A stretch of 64,000 nucleotides of DNA, taken from NCBI RefSeq assembly GCF_039535785.1, contig NZ_BAAAXV010000009.1, positions 1,364,001 to 1,428,000 of the forward strand. The letters run 5' to 3'. Position numbers and translations under genes: made by a program. Under the pieces are notes generated by a model. It saw only the letters and a list, made by a program, of their open reading frames with translations. It made no database searches and had not been told where the DNA came from. Positions 49,314 through 57,794 of the stretch are shown piece after piece. Numbering within the stretch: the stretch's first letter is position 1; every line of letters begins with the position of its first letter. The stretch is from Nonomuraea helvata. Its GTDB lineage: Bacteria; Actinomycetota; Actinomycetes; Streptosporangiales; Streptosporangiaceae.

Positions 49314-51950
49314 TCATCCTTCCTTGCCGGTGACGCCGGTGACGCCGGTGACGCGGGTGACGCCGGTGACGCCGGGGGCGCTGACGAGCAGGTCGTGCAG
49401 CCGGCGGACCTCTCGGAGCAGGCCGCTGTTTCCCTTGCGCGCGGCCATGTCGCGTACCTCGGGGATCTCGCCGCGCGCGCCGCACCACTCCGCGGCCGTG
49501 ATGGCGAGCGTGACGAACCCGGCCAGGCCGTGGCGCGGTCGCCCGCCCGGCGGGGGCAGCAGCTCGGGCAGCGCCGCGGCGGCGATCCGCCACACGTGCG
49601 CATGGGCGCCCCGCCTGGCCGCGGCGTCGAGCGCGGCGACCAGGTCGATCAGCCGCGCCTCGCCGCTGACCGCGAGCAGCCCGGCCTGGCGGCCGATCTC
49701 CGCTGCGGGCAGCTCGTCCCGCGCGGCGACCTCCAGCAGCACGTCGACCGACTCGGGCATCTTCGGATCGCCCAGGACGCGGGCGAGCACCACCGCGAAC
49801 GCCGCTCCGGCCGGCCCTTCCGCGCGGGCTAAAGCGCGGGCCTGCTCCGGTCCTACGGGCGTCTCGCCGTAGTAACGCCTGAGCACGTACGGCATCAGGT
49901 GCGCGGCGGCGACCTCGCGGTGTGACGGCAGCATGGACGGCCACCATTCGAGGTTCGCGGCGTCGGACCCGTATGAGGGGCTGCTGAGCATCAGGTCGAC
50001 CAGCGGGAGCCCGGTGGGCACGGCCGTGGCCGTCGGCACGAGGCGTACACCGTGGCTGTTGCCGTGGGCGTGCCAGTCGTGTTCGCCGCCCTTGTGCGTG
50101 CAGTCCCAGCTCGTACAGGTCCACGCCAGCTCGGCAGCGGCCGCCGGGCAGGTCCACTCGGCGAGGATCCTGCCCGCGGCGGACGTCAGCCGCCCCGCCC
50201 GCTCCGCCGCCTCGGGGTCCCAGATGCGCGGCAGGCGCAGCAGCGCCTGCTGGAAGTCGGCGGCCAGCGGCTTGGTGCCGGCCGCCTCGATCACCTCCAG
50301 CCGCCTGACCAGCTCGGCCGCCGCCACGTGCCCCGTGCTGTGCGTGGGGGTGGCCAGCAGCAGCGGCGGGAGGGTGCCCTCTTCGACCGCCCGCAGGATC
50401 TCGGCCGTACGGTGCAGCAGGAGCCGGTGCGGAGCGGCCAGGCCACCCCGCGGCATGAGGCGTCGCCAGGCCTGCTGGGTGGGTGCGGTGCCGGTCAGGG
50501 AGCGGACGGCGCCCTGGAGCCAGTGATCGGCCTGATCCCAGGAGTCCTGGCGGTATTCCCAGGAGAACCGGTCCCTGTCGGGCAGCGACGGCCGCAGCGC
50601 AGCCGCCGCGCCCTTCCGCTCTCGACTGACGAGTGCGACGAATCCGGCGAGCAGCCGTTCCGACTCGTCCCAGGAGCGCGCCCACTGGCCCATGAGCCGG
50701 GCGATCTCCTCGGCGGACTCGATCGGGGGCGCGAGGTCGTGGACGCGTTCGGGGGCGGCCGGCAGTGGCGGCGGTACGAAAACGAGCCCGGCCTCAGCCA
50801 CCGTGCCGCCCGAGAAGACCTTGACGGCGCGCCGGCCGAGATGGGGAGGGAGCAGCTCGATCGCCTCCCGTACGGTGGCGCGCCCCTCCTCGCTCATGCC
50901 GCCCGCGTGAGCCAGGGCCAGCTCGACGGCCTTCTCCTGAAGCTCGGTGGAGTCGGCGGCGAACGCGCGGGCCAGCGGCGCGGCGACGGCGCCGGCCAAG
51001 GCGGGCCTGTGCCGTACGGAACGGTCGAGCCACGACAGCCCGGCGCGCACGAACTTGCGTTCGGGCCGGAACAGCAGCGCGTCCCACGCCTCAGCGAGGT
51101 CGTCGGCGGCCAGGTCGTCGCAGGCGCGCAGGCATTTCATGGCCACTTCGGCGACCGGGCCTGGAGACGAAGGGAGCAGGCACAGGTAGTCGCGAGCGTG
51201 GGGGGCCGCCTCGGCGGGCGAGACCTCCAGCGCCTCGTGCAGGCGTACGAAGAAGCGCAGGTCGATGGCCGAGCCACCACGGACGAAGCGCCGCAGGCAA
51301 CCTTCGATCAACGCCTGCCGCCGCACCCGGCCCTCCCGCGCCAGCCGCAGCAGCGCCCCCAGCCAGCCCGCGTGCGGCTCCCTCTCCCACTGGAGCACCC
51401 GGCCCGCGCCCTCCGCCTCGAACAGGCGCGGCAGCAGGTGGTCGAGCAGTGGGTCGTCGCCGAGGCCCGAGGGCGGCCGGCTCAACCAGCCGGCCACGAG
51501 CGGGTCGTGCGGTGGCGGCTCGATGCCGGTCTCGCGGAGCAGCGCCAGGGCGAGGTCCATGCCACGGTCGTCGGCGGTGCGCATGCGCAGCACCAGCCGC
51601 TCGGCCAGGTCGGCGCGCCAGGCGGCGGGCCGACCGGAGAGCACCGCCAGGACGAGGTCCACGTCGTTGTCGGGGCCGGCCCACCGCGGGGCGAAATCAC
51701 GCCGGTACAGCCAGGACGCCACGGCCGCCGCCCCGCCGAACGTGGCCGCGCCGGCCACCCGCAGCACGGGCGCGTAGTCCACCAGGCCGTCGTCCCACTG
51801 GTCGAACCGGCCGCGCAGCTCCTTCAGCAGTGCCGGTAATCGGGCCGCGATCTCTTTGCGGCCCTCGTCGTCCAGCGCCTTGAGCTCCTCGGCGAGTCGA
51901 TCGGCCTGCCGCGCCTCGATCAGTTTCCTGGTCCCGCTCCAGTGATCCAT
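49314..51950 (-). CDS. DUF6493-like large helical repeat protein
   Basis: An 878-residue soluble protein, rich in Leu/Ala/Arg helices, probably a HEAT- or TPR-like superhelix along its length. It resembles DUF6493 proteins of actinobacteria (recalled). A Cys/His patch (TCTSWDCTHKGGEHDWHAHG) lies near residue 640. No enzyme motif is seen. The start MDHWSGTRK at 51950 is chosen. The last 20 or so residues are a GVTGVTRVTGVTGVTG tail encoded by a 9-bp tandem repeat. It forms an operon with the next, coupled gene; role unknown. Confidence 0.6.
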   Translation of the reverse strand: MDHWSGTRKLIEARQADRLAEELKALDDEGRKEIAARLPALLKELRGRFDQWDDGLVDYAPVLRVAGAATFGGAAAVASWLYRRDFAPRWAGPDNDVDLVLAVLSGRPAAWRADLAERLVLRMRTADDRGMDLALALLRETGIEPPPHDPLVAGWLSRPPSGLGDDPLLDHLLPRLFEAEGAGRVLQWEREPHAGWLGALLRLAREGRVRRQALIEGCLRRFVRGGSAIDLRFFVRLHEALEVSPAEAAPHARDYLCLLPSSPGPVAEVAMKCLRACDDLAADDLAEAWDALLFRPERKFVRAGLSWLDRSVRHRPALAGAVAAPLARAFAADSTELQEKAVELALAHAGGMSEEGRATVREAIELLPPHLGRRAVKVFSGGTVAEAGLVFVPPPLPAAPERVHDLAPPIESAEEIARLMGQWARSWDESERLLAGFVALVSRERKGAAAALRPSLPDRDRFSWEYRQDSWDQADHWLQGAVRSLTGTAPTQQAWRRLMPRGGLAAPHRLLLHRTAEILRAVEEGTLPPLLLATPTHSTGHVAAAELVRRLEVIEAAGTKPLAADFQQALLRLPRIWDPEAAERAGRLTSAAGRILAEWTCPAAAAELAWTCTSWDCTHKGGEHDWHAHGNSHGVRLVPTATAVPTGLPLVDLMLSSPSYGSDAANLEWWPSMLPSHREVAAAHLMPYVLRRYYGETPVGPEQARALARAEGPAGAAFAVVLARVLGDPKMPESVDVLLEVAARDELPAAEIGRQAGLLAVSGEARLIDLVAALDAAARRGAHAHVWRIAAAALPELLPPPGGRPRHGLAGFVTLAITAAEWCGARGEIPEVRDMAARKGNSGLLREVRRLHDLLVSAPGVTGVTRVTGVTGVTGKEG
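49326..49370. repeat. 9-bp tandem repeat, five units
   Basis: GCCGGTGAC is repeated five times (one unit has GCGGGTGAC). It keeps frame in the DUF6493-like gene and encodes its VTG repeat tail. The copy number could differ between strains. Confidence 0.9.
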
Positions 51951-51986
51951 GGCGGGGACAGTAACCAGCCCCGCCGACACTTTCGA

Positions 51987-52973
51987 TCAACCGTGGGCAC
52001 CAGGGAGGTGGCTCTCCAGGAGGGCCTCGGCGATGGCCGTGCGGGCGTACAGGACGTATCGCCCCGTACGGTGTGCCGAGCACAGCCCTGCCCGGCGCAG
52101 CGCGGTGAGGTGCTGGTTGACGCCGGGCTCGGAGAGCCCGGCGCGGTGGGCCAGCTCGCGGGTCGAGGCGGGGCGGTCGAGCTCGGCCAGCAGCCGGGCG
52201 CGGGTCCTGCCGAGCACGGCGGCCAGCGCCTCAGGCGGCTCCAGCTCGCGGCGCTCCCAGAGCGTGGCGATGCCGCGCGGCGCGTAGCGGACGGTGGGCT
52301 GGTACGGCGGCGTGGTGACGGAGGCGACCCGAGGCGAGACGAACACGCACGGCACCAGCAGCAGCCCGAGACCGCGCAGCGGGCGGGCCCCCGAAGCGTG
52401 GCGGTGCCGGACGCGCAGGAGGCCGTCCTCCCAGGTGATGGCGTCGTCGAGGTCCGCCAGCATGCGCTGGGCACCGCCCTCGGCGAGCAGCTTGGCCCGG
52501 TAGAGGATCTCCCCCTCCAGCAGTGACCTGATCCTCGGCCAGAACGGCGCCATCACGGCCTGCCAGTAGCTCTCGACCTCCACCGCGAGCCGTTCGAGCC
52601 CCTTCTCCGGGTCGTCGTGGAGCGCCTGGACCCGCTTCGTGCGTGGACCGGGGATCTCGTCCAGGTCCGAGCGGACCCGGGCGGCCGCGCCCCGCATGGT
52701 GGCGAGTTCCAGCTCCAGATCCGGCATGGACGTCGACGGCGGGGTGCAGGTGAAGCCCGCGATCTTGATCGTCGGCACCGGTACGAGGTCGGACAGCAGG
52801 CGCCAGTCGACGTCCCGGAGACGTCGGCGTACCTGCTCGGCCCAGGGGCGCAGGAGCGGGTGCGCCGACGGGTCCTTCACCACCCGGACGCTGGACACCA
52901 CCTCACCGAAAGGCGAGATGGCGAACCGGATGTTGGCGATGTCGTGGGCCGTGAACGCCAGGTCCAGGGTCAT
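51987..52973 (-). CDS. ArsR-type winged-helix regulator (DUF5937)
   Basis: A 328-residue regulator. The N-terminal 210 residues are a DUF5937-type domain (TAHDIANIRFAISPFGEVVS...). The C-terminal ArsR-like winged helix is RLLAELDRPASTRELAHRAG and EPGVNQHLTALRRAGL, with a YVLYART wing. Such proteins often stand next to MFS exporters they repress; here a deleted MFS gene is divergent, 60 bp away. The ligand is unknown. Confidence 0.85.
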   Translation of the reverse strand: MTLDLAFTAHDIANIRFAISPFGEVVSSVRVVKDPSAHPLLRPWAEQVRRRLRDVDWRLLSDLVPVPTIKIAGFTCTPPSTSMPDLELELATMRGAAARVRSDLDEIPGPRTKRVQALHDDPEKGLERLAVEVESYWQAVMAPFWPRIRSLLEGEILYRAKLLAEGGAQRMLADLDDAITWEDGLLRVRHRHASGARPLRGLGLLLVPCVFVSPRVASVTTPPYQPTVRYAPRGIATLWERRELEPPEALAAVLGRTRARLLAELDRPASTRELAHRAGLSEPGVNQHLTALRRAGLCSAHRTGRYVLYARTAIAEALLESHLPGAHG

Positions 52974-53033
52974 TTGATTCGCGTCTCACTTAATCGATAG
53001 AGCTTTGGACCCCACCTCAGCACTGTGGTGGAC

Positions 53034-53598
53034 ATGTCAGCAACTGTGATGGAAGAGCCGCTGCTGCGGTCTCGTGGATTCCGCAACCTCTTCGTGGCCG
53101 GTGCGGTCAGCCAGTTCGGCAGCCAGATCAGCTACGTCGCGCTGCCCCTGCTTGCCGTGACCACCCTGGGAGCAGGGGCGGGAGAGGTCGGGCTGCTGTC
53201 GGCGCTCGGCACGCTCACGGTGCTGCTGCTCGGGCTGCCCGCCGGAGCATGGGTGGACCGGGCTGGCCGCCGCTCCCGCCGCGCTCCTGATCCCGTTCCT
53301 GGATCGGGGGCCATGGATCTGGGTGGCCGCGGCGGCGTGGTTCGTGATGACCTTCCGTACGGGCGTCAACAACGTGCTCCTGGTCAGCCTGCGGCAGCGG
53401 GTCACGCCTGACACCATGCTCGGCCGGATGACGGCCACGATGCGGCTTCTCCTGATGGGCGCGGTCGGCGTGGGCGGACTGCTGGCAGGCGGGCTCGGCG
53501 AGCTCTGGGGAGTGCGCTCCGCGCTGTGGCTGGGGGCCCTCATCATGTCCGTGAGCTGGATCCCGATCCTGCTCTCTCCACTACGCCGTCAGCCCTGA
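53034..53598 (+). pseudogene. MFS transporter with a large internal deletion
   Basis: The N-terminal part (ATG 53034; FRNLFVAGAVSQFGSQISYV, then LPAGAWVDRAG) covers TM1-TM2 in one frame. From about 53265 a different frame takes over: LAAAPAALLIPFLDRGPWIW, then VSLRQRVTPDTMLGRMTATM, then LWGVRSALWLGALIMSVSWI, which is the last third of an MFS protein. About half the transporter is missing at the junction and the frame changes, so no functional exporter is made. The divergent regulator is intact. Confidence 0.75.
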
Positions 53599-53608
53599 AG
53601 ATCCGGCG

Positions 53609-54067
53609 TCAGCAGCCGCAGGCCGCTCCCGAGACCGGGGCGGTCAGCGGGTCGGCCGCCCGCACGAGGCGCCCGGCCGCGGTCTGCACCGCGAAGCCCT
53701 CACGTACCCAGTACTCATAACCGCCGATCATCTCCTTGACCTGGTATCCCAGCCGCGCGAAGGCCAGCGCGGCCCTCGTCGCGCCGTTGCAGCCCGGCCC
53801 CCAGCAGTAGGTGACGACGACCGCGTCACGCGGGACGACGAGGTGCGCCCGCTCGGCGATCTGCGCGGTCGGCAGGTGGACGGCGCCGGGCAGGTGGCCC
53901 TGTTCCCAGGACTCGACGCTGCGGGAGTCGACCACGATCAGTCCCGGCACGCCCGACTCCAGGTCGGCGTGTACGTCGGACACGTCGGTCTCGAAGGCCA
54001 GACGTGCGGCGAAGTGTGCGACGGCCTCGTCGGGCCGCGCGGGAGCGGTGAAGAGAACAGCTGACAT
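53609..54067 (-). CDS. Rhodanese-like domain protein
   Basis: A 152-residue protein with the rhodanese fold: VVDSRSVESWEQGHLPGAVH then PTAQIAERAHLV and the catalytic loop YCWGPGCNGATRA, where the first Cys (about residue 93) would carry the persulfide. A second Cys in the loop and a CGC end are unusual. It could move sulfur or handle reactive sulfur and oxidants. It is divergent from a GlxA-family regulator across two clear dyads. MSAVLFTAP at 54067 is preferred as start. Confidence 0.8.
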   Translation of the reverse strand: MSAVLFTAPARPDEAVAHFAARLAFETDVSDVHADLESGVPGLIVVDSRSVESWEQGHLPGAVHLPTAQIAERAHLVVPRDAVVVTYCWGPGCNGATRAALAFARLGYQVKEMIGGYEYWVREGFAVQTAAGRLVRAADPLTAPVSGAACGC

Positions 54068-54083
54068 GACGCCCATGGTCGCG

Positions 54084-54131
54084 GCGCGAACCCGTCGCGC
54101 GACAGTGGCATGGATGACGCCTATCGATAGG
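54084..54131. promoter_or_regulatory. Two dyads in the rhodanese/GlxA divergent promoter
   Basis: GCGCGA-ACCCG-TCGCGC (54084-54100) and the perfect palindrome CCTATCGATAGG (54120-54131) lie between the two starts. They are probable binding sites for the AraC-type regulator. Confidence 0.5.
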
Positions 54132-54139
54132 ATCCCGCC

Positions 54140-55132
54140 ATGCACACCGTCGCGAACAGCGGCCGGACGGTCGCGGTGCTCGCGTACGAGGGCATGTCGC
54201 CCTTCGAGACCGGCATCGTCACCGAGGTCTTCGGTCTGCCGAGACCGGAGCTGGACGTGCCCTGGTACGACCTGAAGGTGTGCGCCGAGCGCCCCGGTCC
54301 GCTGCGCATCGTCGGCGGCGCGACCGTGGACACCCCGTACGACCTGGAGGTCTTCGCCTCGGCGCAGACGGTGATCGTGCCCGGCGTCCCCGACGTGCGG
54401 GGCACGTGCTCCCCCGAGCTGGTCGCCGCCCTGCGGCTGGCCCACGACCGAGGCGCCCGCGTCGTCTCCATCTGCTCGGGCGCGTTCGCGCTGGCCGCCG
54501 CCGGGCTGCTGGACCACCGCCCGGCGACCACCCACTGGCAGTACGCCGACCTGCTACGCCGCCGATTCCCGCTCGTACGCGTGAACCCCGACGTGCTCTA
54601 CATCGACGACGGCGACGTGCTCACCAGCGCCGGCAGCGCGGCGGGGCTGGACCTCTGCCTCCACCTCGTACGTCGCGACCACGGGCCGAGCGTGGCCAAC
54701 ACGGTGGCCAGGCGGCTCGTCATCCCGCCGCACCGCGACGGCGGACAGGCGCAGTTCATCGAGGCGCCGGTGCCCCACGACCTCGACGACGACCAGATCT
54801 CCCGGACCATGACGTGGGCCCTGGCCAACCTGCGGCAGGAGATCAGCATCGAGACCCTGGCACGCCGTGCGCACATGTCCACCCGTACGTACCTGCGCCA
54901 CTTCGCCCGGTGCACCGGGACCAGCCCTACCCGGTGGCTGATCGCCCAGCGGGTCCAGGCCAGCCTGCCGCTGCTGGAGAAGACCGCGGCACCGGTGGAG
55001 GAGATCGCCCGCACCGTGGGCTTCAGGAGCCCGATCACCTACCGATCCCATTTCGTGAAGGCCATGCGCACATCGCCCTCGGCATACCGGCGCGCGTTCA
55101 ACGCGGCCGAGCCGGCGGAGCACGGCCACTGA
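54140..55132 (+). CDS. GlxA family transcriptional regulator (DJ-1/PfpI + AraC)
   Basis: A 330-residue regulator. The N-terminal domain (about residues 8-185) is DJ-1/PfpI-like, with VVSICSGAFALAAAGLLDHR containing the elbow Cys. The C-terminal AraC domain has two HTHs (ISIETLARRAHMSTRTYLRH and EEIARTVGFRSPITYRSHFV). It binds DNA as an activator in response to a small metabolite. ATG 54140 lies 9 bp past a perfect palindrome. The target is probably the divergent rhodanese gene. Confidence 0.92.
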   Translation: MHTVANSGRTVAVLAYEGMSPFETGIVTEVFGLPRPELDVPWYDLKVCAERPGPLRIVGGATVDTPYDLEVFASAQTVIVPGVPDVRGTCSPELVAALRLAHDRGARVVSICSGAFALAAAGLLDHRPATTHWQYADLLRRRFPLVRVNPDVLYIDDGDVLTSAGSAAGLDLCLHLVRRDHGPSVANTVARRLVIPPHRDGGQAQFIEAPVPHDLDDDQISRTMTWALANLRQEISIETLARRAHMSTRTYLRHFARCTGTSPTRWLIAQRVQASLPLLEKTAAPVEEIARTVGFRSPITYRSHFVKAMRTSPSAYRRAFNAAEPAEHGH

Positions 55133-55177
55133 CCGCCGCCGGATGTGGCAGAGTGCGGGGCACCACAAGATCGAAAG

Positions 55178-55972
55178 GTGCGAGTCTTGGCAGTCCCCCT
55201 CGCCGCGTTGTTGCTGGCCTCGTTACTCACCGCTCCGTCCGCCGTCGCCCTCCCCGCGTGCCCGCAGATCTTCGGGCACGGCGGCTACCCCACCGGCGCC
55301 AATGCCTGGGAGAGGGATCAGGTACGCCAGCCGAACAATCCCACGGCCATCCAGAAATACAAGTCATGGGGTGCGTCAGGCGTCGAGGCCGACCTTCAGC
55401 TCACCAAGGACGGCACCAAGGCCGTCATGTGGCACAACACCTCCACGTGGGGGCTGACGGGCACCAAGAAGAACATCACCGAGATCTGGTGGGCAGCGGG
55501 CGACACCGCGCTCCAGGGCCGGACCATCACCCGCGGCCCGTTCCAGGGCGAGACCGTCCACACCTTCCGTGAGTGGCTGTCCGCGATGAAGACCGCCGGC
55601 ATGGTCGGGCTGGTCGAGATCAAGCCGGAGGCCCGGCAGTCGCTGCTCAGCTCCACCGCCTCCATCAAGACGCGGGGCTGGGCCGAGGTGCTCGACCCCG
55701 TCAAGGAGAACTACCGGTCGCAGGAGATCATCCTGTACTCCCACGACAGCGCGCTCGCCGCCGAGCTCAAGAAGCGGGTGACCGACGCCGGCATGACCCA
55801 GGTGCTGAGCGGCGGGCCCATCTGGCCCGAGGTCACCAAGTGGGAGGAGCCGCCCCCCTCGTGGACGCTGAACGAGAACGCGTGGAAGGGCGCGCTCGCG
55901 AGCGGCGCCAAGCGGGTGGCCACCGACTACACGCCGCAGTTCAACGCCTGGCTTGAGGGAAAGTGCCAGTGA
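55178..55972 (+). CDS. Secreted glycerophosphodiester phosphodiesterase-like protein
   Basis: A 264-residue exported protein with signal peptide LAVPLAALLLASLLTAPSAV. The mature part begins IFGHGGYPTGANAWERDQ, then GVEADLQLTKDGTKAVMWHN, giving the HGG...E-x-D-x-x-L-T-KDG-x-x-V-x-H catalytic pattern of GDPD enzymes. The family cleaves phosphodiesters such as glycerophosphocholine, or sphingomyelin-like lipids. GTG 55178 is used; TTG 55187, with AAAGGTG before it, is an alternative. It stands alone. Confidence 0.82.
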   Translation: MRVLAVPLAALLLASLLTAPSAVALPACPQIFGHGGYPTGANAWERDQVRQPNNPTAIQKYKSWGASGVEADLQLTKDGTKAVMWHNTSTWGLTGTKKNITEIWWAAGDTALQGRTITRGPFQGETVHTFREWLSAMKTAGMVGLVEIKPEARQSLLSSTASIKTRGWAEVLDPVKENYRSQEIILYSHDSALAAELKKRVTDAGMTQVLSGGPIWPEVTKWEEPPPSWTLNENAWKGALASGAKRVATDYTPQFNAWLEGKCQ

Positions 55973-55990
55973 CCATGCTGTTCCGCGGCT

Positions 55991-56968
55991 TCAGGTGACG
56001 GTCGCGTCGTCGTCGCTCCCGGCCGCCGCCAGCAGCCGCCGCCCGAGGACGCGGGCGGCCTGCTGGAGCTCGGGACACCGCACGATCCGGTACGGCGCCG
56101 GGACCGCGGCGAGTTGTTCGGCGTACCACATCGGATTGCTGGTGCTGCCGACCAGGCGGGACGTCCCGGCGTCGAGCGGCTCGAGCCGTCCGAGTGCGCG
56201 GGAAAGGCAGCGGCCCACGGTCTCGGCAGGGGCGTCGATGACGACCTCGACGTCGTACTCCCATCCGACGGCGAGATGCTCCTCGAGCGTGGCGACCGGG
56301 TCGAGGCCGGTGGGCGGGGTGAAGGTGTCGTCGAGGACCTCGACCCCGCGTACCCGGTCGATCCGGTACGCCCGGCGGGCGCCCGCGGTGTGGGACCGGC
56401 ACAGCAGATACCACCGGCCGTGGCGTACGACGACGGCCCACGGGTCGGCCTCGATGACCCGCTCCGGCCCGGCCTCGGCGCGGTAGCGGAGGCGTACCCG
56501 GCGGCGGTTGGAGCAGGCCTGCACGAGGGCGGTCGCGGTGTCCGGGTCCGGCCGGGCGGCGGCGCGGTCGGGGGCCGGCGCCGTGGTCCGGCGTACGGCC
56601 TGGACCTGGGCGGCCACCGGCTCGGGGAGCGCCCGCACGATCTTGCCGAGCGCGCTGCCGACCGGGTCGGCGGCGTCGCCGGCGTCGTGATGGCCGTCGA
56701 GCACGGCCATGACCAGGCCGAGTGCCTCGGCGGCGCTGAACATCAAGGGCGGGAGCCGCAGGCCGCGGCCGATGCGGTAGCCGCCGTAGGGTCCGCGCAG
56801 GGACTCGATCGGGATGCCGGCCTCGCGGAGGATCGCGACATACCGGCGGGCGGCCCGCTCGGAGACGCCGAGCTTGCCGGCGAGCCGGTCCGCGGTGATG
56901 CCCGGACTGCCTTGGACCAGTTCGAGGGCCAGCAGGGCCCGTGCCGTGGGGCTCGCGTCGGGCTTCAC
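55991..56968 (-). CDS. WYL-domain transcriptional regulator
   Basis: A 325-residue regulator. The N-terminal winged helix is ARALLALELVQGSPGITADR and LGVSERAARRYVAILREAGI. The WYL domain (about residues 130-215) has AVVVRHGRWYLLCRSH and RRAYRIDRVRG. The C-terminal WCX region follows. GTG 56968 is preferred because conserved sequence begins there. ATG 57025, which overlaps the cupredoxin stop as TGATG, would add 19 residues not typical of the family. In either case it is in the same direction as the cupredoxin, so they may be cotranscribed. Confidence 0.85.
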   Translation of the reverse strand: MKPDASPTARALLALELVQGSPGITADRLAGKLGVSERAARRYVAILREAGIPIESLRGPYGGYRIGRGLRLPPLMFSAAEALGLVMAVLDGHHDAGDAADPVGSALGKIVRALPEPVAAQVQAVRRTTAPAPDRAAARPDPDTATALVQACSNRRRVRLRYRAEAGPERVIEADPWAVVVRHGRWYLLCRSHTAGARRAYRIDRVRGVEVLDDTFTPPTGLDPVATLEEHLAVGWEYDVEVVIDAPAETVGRCLSRALGRLEPLDAGTSRLVGSTSNPMWYAEQLAAVPAPYRIVRCPELQQAARVLGRRLLAAAGSDDDATVT

Positions 56969-57024
56969 CACATCCCCGCAATCCGGAAGCGGAACGTCCG
57001 GGACGGAACCTAACACGCGGAGCA

Positions 57025-57519
57025 TCACTTGGTGACGTCGAACTCCGCGTGCATACCCGAGGCGTAATGTCCGGGGAAGTTGCACACCAGCTCGTACTGT
57101 CCGGGGTACAGCTTCAGCGTCACCCAGCCCATGGAGCCGGGCGCGATGCCCTCGCCCTCGCCTTGTCCGCAGTTGCTCGACGCCTCGCCGAGGCTGCCCG
57201 TCTCACTCACGCGGGCGTCGGATCCTATCGGCCGCTTCCCGACGGCCTGGCCCTTCGGGAGTGGCAACACGACCAGTTCGTGCGCCACTGTGCCCGTGTT
57301 GGCCGCCCGGAACGACACGGTGCCCGCCGGGACCCCGGCCGGGGTCGCCGTCACGCGCATCGGCCCCGAGGCCGAGTCGGTCAGCGTCACGTCCACCACC
57401 TTGCCCGGCAGCGGCGGAGGGGTGCATTGCCGCCACTCGGCCGCCGGTGCGCCGGCGACCAGCGCGGTCGTCATCGCGGCCGTCGCGGTGGCCGCGGAAC
57501 ACAGGTCGTGCAGCCTCAT
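57025..57519 (-). CDS. Secreted cupredoxin (type I copper) protein
   Basis: A 164-residue exported protein with signal peptide CSAATATAAMTTALVAGAPA. The mature part ends with a blue-copper site: VAHELVVLPL (His) and YELVCNFPGHYASGMHAEF, where Cys, His and Met follow the C-x4-H-x4-M spacing. Such proteins carry electrons or bind Cu outside the cell. ATG 57519 follows GGGGGTGAG. It is divergent from the peptide/HExxH operon, with 136 bp between the starts. Confidence 0.85.
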   Translation of the reverse strand: MRLHDLCSAATATAAMTTALVAGAPAAEWRQCTPPPLPGKVVDVTLTDSASGPMRVTATPAGVPAGTVSFRAANTGTVAHELVVLPLPKGQAVGKRPIGSDARVSETGSLGEASSNCGQGEGEGIAPGSMGWVTLKLYPGQYELVCNFPGHYASGMHAEFDVTK

Positions 57520-57655
57520 CGGGCTCACCCCCAAGAGCGCGAACGGGTGGGTGCCCTCTCTTCCAGCCTAGAAGAGATCGCCACCACACCGGGACCACAC
57601 CCGGGCTTCCTAGATTCGACCTGCCAAGTGATCCATGGCGAACGGAGGAAGACGC

Positions 57656-57781
57656 ATGCCGACTCAGACCGTCGAACTGCCGAAGTTCCCGCTGAGGGGA
57701 GACGCCACGCCGAGCGTGACGACCGACGCCCCGCACGAGCGCGCGTGGCGGCCGAGGTTCTCCTCTCCCAGCTCCAAGTAG
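57656..57781 (+). CDS. 41-residue candidate RiPP precursor peptide
   Basis: ATG 57656 has GGAGG 8 bases upstream (57644-57648). The ORF encodes MPTQTVELPKFPLRGDATPS (residues 1-20), VTTDAPHERA, and ends WRPRFSSPSSK. It is too short for routine gene calling. The stop (57779-57781) is 13 bp before the HExxH enzyme start, so both are on one message. The C-terminal FSSPS resembles the FxSxx-COOH end of FxsA-type precursors, with two extra residues (SK). The N-terminal half (VELPKFPLRGD) would be the recognition leader. Residues such as His27, Trp31, Ser35-36 and Ser39-40 are possible modification sites. The call rests on context and shape; there is no recognised homolog. Confidence 0.7.
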   Translation: MPTQTVELPKFPLRGDATPSVTTDAPHERAWRPRFSSPSSK

Positions 57782-57794
57782 CGGAGAGAACGAA

